Part shown: positions 55,608 to 64,000 of the stretch, in pieces
Layout of the letters: every line of letters starts with the position of its first letter
Numbering within the stretch: the stretch's first letter is position 1
Assembly (NCBI RefSeq): GCF_051622035.1
Contig: NC_135366.1
Span: 5,301,001 to 5,365,000 of the forward strand
Reading direction: 5' to 3'
Length of the DNA: 64,000 nucleotides
Source of the DNA: Arctopsyche grandis
Taxonomy: Eukaryota; Arthropoda; Insecta; Trichoptera; Hydropsychidae
Program-made: the position numbers and the translations under genes
Notes under the pieces: model-generated
The model's input: the letters and a program-made list of their open reading frames with translations, nothing else
What the model was told of the DNA's origin: nothing
Databases searched by the model: none

Positions 55608-56690
55608 GAACAAATCAAAATAAATGAATTTTTTTTTATATTTCAAGTATTTATTAAGCACGAAGAAAGCAAATACACCTACAACATCACAAATTATCAA
55701 ATTTAAATTACAATTTTTACCTGATAGTTCAATATTTTTTTGAATTTTCATACCTGAAACTCAATATAACGGTCAAACACATAAAACTGAAATAATTGAA
55801 TTCATTTTCACTTTTGAACGACAAAACCTATTTCGTTTTCTTTTCCAATCTTAACAAAAATTGCAGTTAATTTTGTCGTTTTGTTCCATTTTTAATCCTA
55901 GAACTAAACATACAATACATAGAATATTAATCATACAATCCGCATTCGATGACATGGATGTTTTATATAACTATATATAATTTTTATGTTAAGCACAGTC
56001 AATATTTCAAATGAAACATGAAATTTGTATAAGATAAATGTACATACATAACATTTGGTTAGGATTTATTTTGCTGTCATCTCCGGATGAAACCTATCCT
56101 ATTAAGTAAGTGGGGTTTTCGATGGCAACGTTACTGATAGATAGTTTTAAAATGGTTTCGAATCGTTCCATCAAAAGTTTTATATAATCTTCCAAAAATC
56201 TACTAATACAATATATTTTCCTATTGGTTTCATGGTTTGTTTCAAGGGGGTCACAATGGGTCTTTGGTGAGTTTTATGATAGCCCAAATGAGGTGATGTT
56301 AATAAAGCTAGGGTTCTGCAGATTTAGTCTGATAATAGTGACTGCTGGCGAGTTATCCTGCAATATGAAAGTAGGAAGAATCATTGTTTTAAAATAGTAT
56401 ATCAAACAAAGTGGTGGCACTTGTAAAAATGACTGCAACCATTATGTGAATTCCAATGGATTACCAAAAAAAAAGCTAAATCATAATTATCATGTCAACG
56501 CATACTTTATATACTTTAAGGGCATTTTTTTGTTATGTTAATTCCACACTGCATTGCATTTCAATATAAATCAATTAGGTCATGTTAAGCTACTTATATA
56601 TATAATTATTTTATTGTACCATTTCTAAAAGCGAGTGTCGAATGAGCAGTGGCGTAGCGTGAATTCCAGGCACCCCCCCCCCCCCGCAAA
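55608..56690. other. intergenic with a hAT-like terminus at 56647
   Basis: No gene recognised. CAGTGGCGTAGCGTGAATTC (56647-56666) followed by a run of about 14 C is the terminus style of ZMYM-type hAT elements. Otherwise AT-rich. Confidence 0.4.
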
Positions 56691-56699
56691 ATATTTTAA

Positions 56700-57195
56700 C
56701 CATAATAAATATAGCGAACAAGCCCTGTACGCTGCACCTTTTTCGCGAATTTGGCAATCGAGTTTTCGACCTTAAATACAGATTTTAATATTTACTCAAG
56801 TAACCAGATATGTTAATTAACACATAAAGTATTATTTTAAACAATAAAATACATAATATATCTCGTAGTTTTGGCTTAATTGTCAAATAATCATTCTTCA
56901 TACAATTGGGTCGTATAGTCGCCATTGTTCAACAGACGTGATGGCACATAAACGAGGTTTCAGTATTGTTCCACAAAAAACTAATTTTTGACTGGTATAT
57001 ACTCATTTTAAGCAAATTGAATAGATGGCATTCAACTCTCAGTAATATATTCAACCAATTTTGAACCTTAAAACAGTTGAAATAGGCGCATATAAGACTC
57101 AAAATCCCGTGCAAAGTTCAGAAATTCTATGGAAGACAGCCGCGCTACAGACTTGTCGCGCAAAGCTTCCATAGAAGACGGCCGCGGGCAAACGG
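56700..57195. mobile_element. piggyBac-type MITE, inverted copy of 49539-49991
   Basis: The reverse complement of 49539-49991 over most of its length. The right end is GGCCGCGGGCAAACGG followed by TTAA (57196-57199). The left end is degraded, but TTAA is present at 56696-56699. About 10% of positions look different by eye, so the family is not recent. Confidence 0.7.
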
Positions 57196-57319
57196 TTAAT
57201 ACTAATAATTGCTAATCCTTTTAATCGATGTTGTGACATAGTGATTTTTAATATTCGATATTTAAAAGTTATGTACATCGACAACAACCGTTTTATCGTA
57301 CAATTCAAATAATACAGTA

Positions 57320-57500
57320 TTCGAATTACTGGTATCATCAGACCCAATTATTCCAATTTCCGATCGAATTAATTCGATTTCTAGCCTGATTAATCCTACA
57401 CCCATCCAGATAAATCCAATGCCTGTTCCGATTAGTCCAATTTATGAATCCATTAATTTGATTTCCGACCCAGTCCTGACCCGGTTAGACCAATTTCTGA
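57320..57500. repeat. degenerate short repeats downstream of gene E
   Basis: Repeated phrases such as TTCCGATCGAATTAATTCGAT, CTGATTAATCCTA, CCGATTAGTCCAATTT and CCCGGTTAGACCAATTT recur every 20-35 bp just beyond the gene E stop. Could be a decayed tandem repeat in its 3' UTR. Confidence 0.4.
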
Positions 57501-57511
57501 AACGGTGGCTT

Positions 57512-59311
57512 TCACCGAGTGTGAATATTCATGTGTACACGGAGTCTAGATTTTGAATGGAACGATTTCAAACAAACGTCACATTTATGTGGCTTCACCC
57601 CACTATGAATATACATATGTGAACTGACGTCCGATTTTCTAAGGAATAATTTTAAACAAATGTCACATTTGTATGGCTTAGCCCCACTATGAATACTCAA
57701 ATGTGAATTGAGTTCATATTTTTTAAGGAACGATTTTAAACAAATGTCACATTTGTGTGGCTTCACTCCAGTATGAATACCCATATGTTCACTCAAATTG
57801 CGTTTCGTAGTATATGATTTTAAACAAATGTCGCATTTGTATGGCTTAGCCCCACTATGAATACTCACATGTGAATTGAGTTCATATTTGTTAAGGAATG
57901 ATTTCAAACAAATGTCACATTTGTGCGGCTTTAACCCGGTATGAATAACCATGTGCATACTGAGTTTAGATTTGAACGGGAATGACTTGAAACAAACGTC
58001 ACATTTGTGTGGCTTTACCCCTCTATGAACCACCTTGTGTACACTTAGATTATGTTTACTGTTAAAATATTTTGAACAAATGTCACATCTATGCGTCTTT
58101 AACCCAGTATGAATATTCATGTGAACACGGAGTTTAGATCTGAAAAAGAATGATTTCGAACAAACGTCACATTTGTGTGGCTTTACTCCAATATGAACCC
58201 TCATGTGTACACTTAGATTACCTTTACTCTTAAAAGATTTCGAACAAATGTCACAATCATACAGCTTTCTTCCAATATTCGACTTTTTCTGTGTCGTATG
58301 AATACGCATATGTGCACTCAGATTTCCTTTCGTAGATAATGTTTTTGAACAAATGTCACATTTGTGTGGCTTTGCCCCAGTATGAATAGCCATGTGTACA
58401 CGGAGCCTATATTTGAATTTGAATGATTTGAAACAAACGTCACATTTGTGTAACTTTACCTCACTATGAACCATCATGTGTACACTTAGATTATCTTTCC
58501 TGTCAAAAGATTTTGAACAAATGTCACAATCATGCAGCTTTCTTCGAGTAGGCGGGTTTTTCTGTGTCTCAAGATTGTTTTTATGAGTAAAAAATTTATC
58601 TTGGAAATCTGTTATACAATCCAATTCAGAATGCGTAGAGCACATCTTATCTAAAGCTTTTCGACATGGTAATTCTTCCGCTAGAATGTGTCTATTGTTA
58701 TCTATTATTGTTGCCTTATTATCTCTTGAAGTAATTTTTCTTCCAGGGGTCTAAAAAATGAACCGAACGTTATTCAATTAAACATCTGTATTTAGTGTGA
58801 TTAGATGTCATTTTACATGTGCTTATATATTATCGATTAAGTGGATGTTTCGCTAATAATCGATCTAAAGAACTTGAATCATACCTCGCCATCGTCTGGA
58901 GAACTAGAAATATTGGGTGGGCAATCAGCACCCAACTCATCTTCCCATATTAAATCTTCTAGCAAAACTTCCTCTGGCTTGATTTTCAAATACTTGTCTA
59001 ATTCCACCCTCGACGTTGAGTCATTCTGAAAACAAGCGTTTCGAAAGCTTTCGAACAATTCAAGATTGTTGACACAAGAAAGGCATATCATATCTGGCAG
59101 ATGGTCTCCTTTCCTAACCTGTAAATGTGAAAAGTATTGGTGATTACAAGGAGTAGCGAATTAACAATAGAGATGGTTCAAGTGTAAAGCGACTGACCCG
59201 CAGCTGACAGCAGGTCCAAATTCGCTGCACCAAACGCGTTGGATGAGGGTCGTCATGGATGGAGACGAAGGACTCTGCTGGAGCAGAGCAGAGACAAAGT
59301 CTGCACTCCAT
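57512..59311 (-). CDS. ZAD-C2H2 zinc finger protein, gene E (12 fingers)
   Basis: Minus strand; coding exons 59311-59198, 59118-58885 and 58750-57512 (528 aa), phase-0 joins; the second donor is GTATGA rather than GTAAGT. Exon 1 has CRLC, exon 2 CLSC (complete ZAD). Exon 3 has a linker (HILAEELPCRKALDKMC) and 12 C2H2 fingers. Between fingers 3 and 4 the normal 7-residue linker is replaced by TTQKKSNIGRKLYDC, which copies the sequence that precedes finger 1 (TQKNPPTRRKLHDC), so the front of the array has been partly duplicated into its middle. Fingers with KFKYRLRVH and SKSRLRVH types are shared with F and D. Presumed nuclear DNA-binding protein; targets unknown. Confidence 0.9.
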
Positions 59312-59490
59312 TGCTACTTTGGAGGGAAAAGCACAAACTCCCGGAGAGTGAAGAGTGGACAATGGATGCCTAGATGTAGTCTTTTAAGACGTTCGGAGTT
59401 GAGGGTGTTCCCAGGCTGACATGCAAGTGGCGCTGGTGACGGACTCTAGTTAGGATTCCAGATTGTCAGGTGTCAAAATTAGGATTGCCA
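59312..59490 (-). promoter_or_regulatory. 5' leader/proximal promoter of ZAD gene E
   Basis: Inverted, it matches the leaders of A, B and C (CTAGGCATCCATTGTCC, CGTCACCAGCGCC, AATTTTGACACCTGAC). The conserved block is cut at about 59491, where a ZMYM-type terminus (CAGTGGCGTGCCACC) begins. Confidence 0.5.
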
Positions 59491-59880
59491 GCAGTGGCGT
59501 GCCACCATTGGAACAAAAGGAACAAGCTATTCCCTTATTTTTTGTCGTAAAAATTATAAAAATGGATGAATATAAATAAGTAGGAAAATAGTGATATAAA
59601 TACAATTGGCGATGATCGTTGTTCAGGGATTTATATGTCTATATTTATACAGATGTGTTTTCTGGATTTGCTTCCATACCTGGGTCGTAAACGATTAGAG
59701 GTAGGATAGTCACAATGCTATCCATTGTTCGGCAAACCTTTAACAATGCATTTACAACCTTTGAACAATACACGGCCCCCTCAGGCTCCGGTGACTATAA
59801 ACGATACCGGCGGTTGCAATGCAGAGGAGTTATATCTAATGGTGCGTACGCACCAAGCCAACGAAGGGCACCGCAGACCG
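59491..59880 (+). mobile_element. ZMYM-type hAT terminus and debris
   Basis: CAGTGGCGTGCCACCATTGG followed by AACAAGCTATTCCCTT is the characteristic end of ZMYM1-like hAT elements. About 59700-59790 is an inverted relative of 46370-46500. No transposase coding sequence remains. Confidence 0.55.
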
Positions 59881-60001
59881 ACTTGGCTGAAACCAGTAGC
59901 GTACAAAATATCGAAATACAAATTAAATTGAAAAATTTAAATTAAAACTATTATTATAATATTAAAATTAAATTCAAATATCAAAATAAAATTATAATTA
60001 T

Positions 60002-61089
60002 TGTAACGTACACATTAGGTGGGTGGCGCTCGTGGACCGATGGCTCACGAGCACTAATCACCTGTTCTCTCGTTCCCGCCAAAATGGCCTCCACGAATGA
60101 TTGAGCCGTATGCAACGGCCAACGGGATCGCCGCACTCATCGACCAATAGTTTACATGTGTAGGTATGTATGTATGTTGTGCCCAACGGGTATAAATATG
60201 GGGTGCTCTCGGTCTGAAAAAATATTCCAGCCTGCAGCGTCGCCGAGAGCACACGAATAAAGGTCTGTTCATACCTAGTCAGCACGTATCGACTTCAGCA
60301 GGTATCCGGCCGTACGAAAAGTATTCTTTGGTACATTTTGTATGGGTATATTCATACCAACCGTCACGTTTACGCCACGGCAGGCTTACAGCAGTACCCG
60401 ACATTTCCTGTTCATACCTTACAGCAACATCCGTCAACGTATCGTATCCGTTTTTTTGGCCATCGTGGAAATATACACGCGAATTACGTGCCATGAGTCT
60501 GCCGCTTTGCTGTTTTGGACCAATTATCGATAGTGACAGTTGACAGCTGTTCAATCTTTCGACATGGTTTTGGCGCAAATATTTAAATTTTTTACGGAAA
60601 TATTTAAAAAAATGTTGTCCATCATCCACAAGCTCCTTATACAGTGTCCAAAACTCTCCTTCGGTTTTTCTATTTTTTAACATGGGATACACATCAAAAT
60701 GCGATTATACATAATTTTTCGTTCAATAAACGCCGAAACATTTTTGCTGACTTGTATTCTGACGCGTAGCTACGAATGCACGTGTATGCATTAATATTGC
60801 AAGTACTCGACAATACGACGTAAGCAATATTGCGCCGTATCGTCATGGCCTCTAATGTATAAGTAAGCCGATTTTGCCTTGCACTCGGCCAAATTGCTGT
60901 AAACGTGACGTGACTGCGACGTGTAGATAGATATGAATAGAAATGTAATAAAATGACATATTTGAAACGGAGTCGTGCAGTGCTGAAGCCGTGCAGTGCT
61001 GTTAAGTATGAACAGACCTTAAACCGCTACTACAACTGTCCTGTGTCTTTCTCCGATTCTGGAAGCCCCCTCTTCACGTCCACGCAACA
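60002..61089 (+). mobile_element. solo LTR, TSD TTAT, split by a Harbinger element (fossil)
   Basis: Begins TGTAACGTACACATT and ends CACGCAACA, flanked by TTAT at 59998-60001 and 61090-61093. About 326 bp of LTR once the Harbinger insertion (60261-61019 plus its TAA) is set aside. A TATA-like GGTATAAATATGG lies near 60188. The flanks belong to the dispersed repeat found inverted at 5810-6060, which lacks this LTR. Confidence 0.72.
60261..61019 (-). mobile_element. PIF/Harbinger element, 759 bp, TSD TAA
   Basis: Termini AGGTCTGTTCATACC and GTATGAACAGACCT; TAA at 60258-60260 and 61020-61022. The minus-strand frame 60692-60279 joins a transposase start segment (YPMLKNRKTEGEFWTLYKEL) to the terminal piece (RVYFHDGQKNGYDTLTDVA), so the copy is internally deleted. 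A 46-bp block present in 47139-47955 (LLLEEEAQE region) is missing. Closely similar to 47139-47955. Confidence 0.92.
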
Positions 61090-61093
61090 TTAT

Positions 61094-62000
61094 TATATTA
61101 AAATTAAATATTGAAAGCTCAAACGGAACATACACATTTTAAAAAAATTTCGAGATTGAGCTAAGATTAGATTATCAACAATCATATACAGGTAGTCTTC
61201 GACTTAAGATGCCCAAAAAAGGCGTGGTCAGGGGCGGAGTCAACGAATCCCCTTGCAGCTGTATTTTCCGTTCCGCTAATTCTACGAAGGGAAGCAATAA
61301 ACAAACGACCAATTCCGACGCAGAAAAACGAAAGTTAACACAATGACAGCCGGAACATTTGCATACGCGATGCTCAGTTTCGCAAACGCTCTCCGTCTAA
61401 ATGGCTTGTCCATTCATATTATTTCATCGGTATTTGTTGGAAATAGGTAAATTCCACTTCGCAATCCAATATAACTTACAAATTGTGACCAGGTAGACCT
61501 GCGGTGGATTCATGGTATCATGGGTGGAGTCAACGAATCCCGCCAGTGCTGTCACCCCAATTTTGGAAAAATAAAATAACTTAAAATTTGTCTTAAACCT
61601 ATAACCGTCTGACAAACTCTACTCTGAAATATTACGTAACATAAGGCATTATATCATATCGATTGGTTTTTCATATAATATATTTCACATGCTGTTATTG
61701 GCCGTATCTTTTTTTGTTTTCTCTAATTATCTTACTCTATTGTTATTTTTTTTATTTTAAATGTTTAACTTTTTCTTTTACCTACATACATATATGCGAA
61801 AATTCTTAATGGTTTTTCTTAAAATAATTATGTTCTTTTATCAATTTATATAATTTAATAAACTGTTAATTTTCCCAACAAAATAAATAAAAAAATTAAT
61901 AAAATGTTTACTATAAGATTAGTCATGTATAAGCGGTTTACATTACAAATACCGAGCGAAGCCGGGTAAAACCATTGGTATATAATATATGAGGACAGAG
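61094..62000. other. dispersed repeat end, Tigger-like terminus, AT-rich sequence
   Basis: 61094-61200 is the far side of the repeat at 5810-6060. TACAGGTAGTCTTCGACTTA (61189-61208) resembles the Tigger terminus at 7626 in opposite orientation. CGTGGTCAGGGGCGGAGTCAACG near 61224 is partly repeated near 61526 (GGGTGGAGTCAACGAATCCC). No gene is seen; 61640-61920 is AT-rich. Confidence 0.45.
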
Positions 62001-62099
62001 TTATGAACAGACGGACGAGATGCTCGACAGCTAAAAAAATTGTTCACTATTATCAACCATTTATTTTTACTCTCCTGCTTTCTCGCACAATAGAGGTTG

Positions 62100-62822
62100 T
62101 AGGAATCTCGTCACCGCAATCGAAACATCTATTGCGACGGAGAATACATTTCTCACGCTCAACCATTGACGTCATCTTGAGTCGAGAAACTTCCACCCCA
62201 ACAAATCAAGCAGAACGACACGAAGTCAAAGAACACCTGCACCCATTAAAGTGCACAAATAACGACTACATTGTAACCCATTGAACAAACATCCAGACTC
62301 ACTGGAACAAAGGGCGATAAAAACTAAATCGAGTGGAACGACGCCACATATTCGAGAAACTTCCACCCTAAACAACAAACCACATTCCTCGCATAACTCG
62401 CACACGTAAACACCACCTGCGGTTCTCAGAATCAATCGTCAAACACAAGTCACGTGGATCCCCAAAAACAATATAAAAGGAGGTCCACCCCAAACAACTT
62501 CAGTCAACACACAGCAGCAGACCAGTCAACAGGCAGCAGCCACCACGACAGCAGTCGACATCCAGCATCTGACCAGCTACCACTACACTACCCTACAATG
62601 GAAAAACGCTTGCAACTCAGCCGGATCCAGAGCAACGACACATTGCAGATCCAGCGGCCATCACGACACCAAGTCAACAGCCAATAGCCGTCTCGAGAAC
62701 ACTACGATTCCAGCCGCTTCAACATCATATTTACACACTTGTATATTCAAACAATAAAGTACCTTATCCAAACAAACAGCAGTAATAACTACTAAAACAC
62801 AGACGAACCTGTCTATAATACA
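62100..62822 (+). mobile_element. LTR-like block with a possible primer-binding side (fossil)
   Basis: TATAAAA at 62473, an insect-type initiator TTCAGTCAACAC at about 62499, and AATAAA at 62753, ending ...TATAATACA at 62822, directly followed by TGGCGGACTGGTGG, which could be the start of an internal region. The left end and target duplication were not fixed. The frames inside show no retroviral domain. Probably the LTR of a Gypsy- or BEL-type element whose body is gone. Confidence 0.4.
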
Positions 62823-62879
62823 TGGCGGACTGGTGGTGAAGAACACCTCCACAACCAAAGTCAGTCCCCATAAGGTCTA

Positions 62880-63677
62880 TTATTATTTTGTGATCTCTAG
62901 TTATGATAACTGAGCCAATATGAAAGGAAAACAATGGTTTACAAAGTAAAATTTTATATAAATTCTCATACTTTTTATATACTTTGTGCAGCACATAGTA
63001 TAAACCTCGCTGTTAATGACTCGGCAAATGTTACAAAATAAATTTTTACCCAGATTTAATATGAATTATACAAATGCTGATAAAATTAAAGAGCGGACGA
63101 TTTACGTTTACAAACAGGTGGCCGAACCCCTAGACGCGGCCCTGCAACCGTCTTGAATAATTCAGTGTTCTAATATTAGTCGTGTCCTGAATAATTCTGT
63201 CGTTTCATTCCATACGCCCCCAAAATAATACTGTTGTTTTTTTTATGACCGCTTCAAATTATTATATACCAATTATAATACGAAAAAACACATGTTGTAT
63301 ATGAAAATAATACAAAAACGAAATTATATTTTGTTTAATGTTTAAAATAATTAAATCAGTTACAAAGACACATAGACACAAACAGATTTAAAATCATCAT
63401 TATTAGCTAATACAAAAAGTCAATTTGGCAGAGGCAAGATGAAGAAATGAGAGGAGAACTTCCAAGGCAAATTGCAGTTACAAGGGATATTTGTATTAAT
63501 GAAACGTTCTTTTAGAAAAATCGTAGTTTTTTTCATGTTTCCCTTATTATTTTAGAGTTACTTACTCCCTGTGTACATACCTTTTATTTGAACACAAATA
63601 ATGCCAAAAAATCCTATAAAGAGACCAAAATGATCTGTTTTAGCGTAAAACATTTCTATTTTTGTGACTTTACCCCA
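62880..63677. other. intergenic sequence before gene F, no gene recognised
   Basis: AT-rich, without a domain match or terminal repeat. Lies downstream of the 3' end of the minus-strand gene F. Confidence 0.4.
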
Positions 63678-64000
63678 CTATGAATATTGATATGTGAATT
63701 GAGGTATGATTTCATTTATTTTATGAATACCCATATGTTCACTGAGTTGGTTTTTTCTACGGAATAATTTTGAACAAATGTCACATTTGTGTGGCTTTAA
63801 CCCAGTATGAATATCCATGTGTACACGGAGTCTAGATTTTGAAAGGAATGATTTCGAACAAACGTCACATTTATGTGGCTTTACCCCACTATGAATACCC
63901 ATATGTGAATTGACGTCTGATTTTCTAAGGAATAATTTTAAACAAATGTCACATTTGTATGACTTTACCCCACTATGAATATTCATATGTGCATTGAGTT
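63678..64000 (-). CDS. ZAD-C2H2 zinc finger protein, gene F (3' end only)
   Basis: Minus strand, open to the window edge. Contains the end of one finger (AHMNIH), then three complete fingers: KCDICLKLFLRKSDVNSHMGIH, KCDVCSKSFLSKSRLRVHMDIH and KCDICSKLFRRKNQLSEHMGIH, with SGVKPHK and TGLKPHK linkers. These are closest to the last fingers of gene E. The reading frame ends KINEIIPQFTYQYS: the bases after the last finger (63663-63720) still resemble a further finger and linker (HINIHSGVKS in another frame), so a deletion and frame change truncated the array. Exons 1 and 2 would lie beyond 64000. The gene may be functional or decaying. Confidence 0.75.
   Translation of the reverse strand, partial: LNAHMNIHSGVKSYKCDICLKLFLRKSDVNSHMGIHSGVKPHKCDVCSKSFLSKSRLRVHMDIHTGLKPHKCDICSKLFRRKNQLSEHMGIHKINEIIPQFTYQYS

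Noticed and set aside
62003-62687. Two plus-strand frames (93 and 77 residues) as genes
   Set aside because: The region has LTR-like promoter and polyA signals. The frames are rich in His, Ser and Gln from CA-rich DNA and show no domain.

Overview
This window is eukaryotic and almost certainly from a holometabolous insect. It is AT-rich, its genes have introns with GT..AG borders, and it carries five ZAD-C2H2 zinc-finger genes plus part of a sixth (the ZAD domain is essentially an arthropod invention, most expanded in holometabolous insects). It is also packed with insect-type transposons: hAT, piggyBac, PIF/Harbinger, Tigger, RTE and CR1/Jockey LINEs, tRNA-derived SINEs and LTR remnants. The species cannot be fixed from the sequence alone.

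Host genes. Six paralogous ZAD zinc-finger genes form a cluster: A (10790-12725, +), B (29557-31271, +), C (33724-35618, +), D (40586-42259, -), E (57512-59311, -) and F (63678 to the window edge, -, partial). The three on the left point right and the three on the right point left, so C and D converge. All five complete genes have the same architecture: a 114-nt exon 1 with the first ZAD cysteine pair, a 219-234-nt exon 2 with the second pair, and one long exon of 11-14 C2H2 fingers. They are presumed nuclear DNA-binding proteins. The only other host gene recognised is the ZNHIT1 orthologue (48730-49292, +), a subunit of the SWR1/SRCAP H2A.Z-loading complex.

Layout. 1-10.5 kb: a ZMYM1-like hAT transposase, a CR1/Jockey-group LINE, a 73-bp tandem repeat, a solo LTR, a Tigger piece, and a hAT fragment split by a piggyBac element. 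10.5-13 kb: gene A. 13-23.5 kb: nested elements, including a hAT carrying a HARBI1-like fragment, and a three-level nest (hAT, then a long inverted-repeat element, then piggyBac). 23.6-26.9 kb: a young RTE-type LINE with an open ORF and a 10-bp target duplication. 27.9-29.4 kb: a hAT copy with a perfect 8-bp duplication next to the gene B promoter. 29.4-38.7 kb: a tandem duplication holding genes B and C, each with the same RTE LINE downstream. 40.6-42.3 kb: gene D. 42.5-48 kb: LTR fossils, hAT debris and Harbinger elements. 48.1-49.5 kb: ZNHIT1. 49.5-57.2 kb: piggyBac MITEs, a large palindrome, a LINE 3' end and a SINE. 57.5-59.5 kb: gene E. 59.5-63.6 kb: a solo LTR hit by a Harbinger element, more LTR remnant, then gene F.

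The most notable features are (i) a zinc-finger cluster whose recent duplicates differ by whole-finger shuffling, set among many transposons, and (ii) several transposon insertions whose borders are proved inside this window by matching empty sites in other repeat copies.
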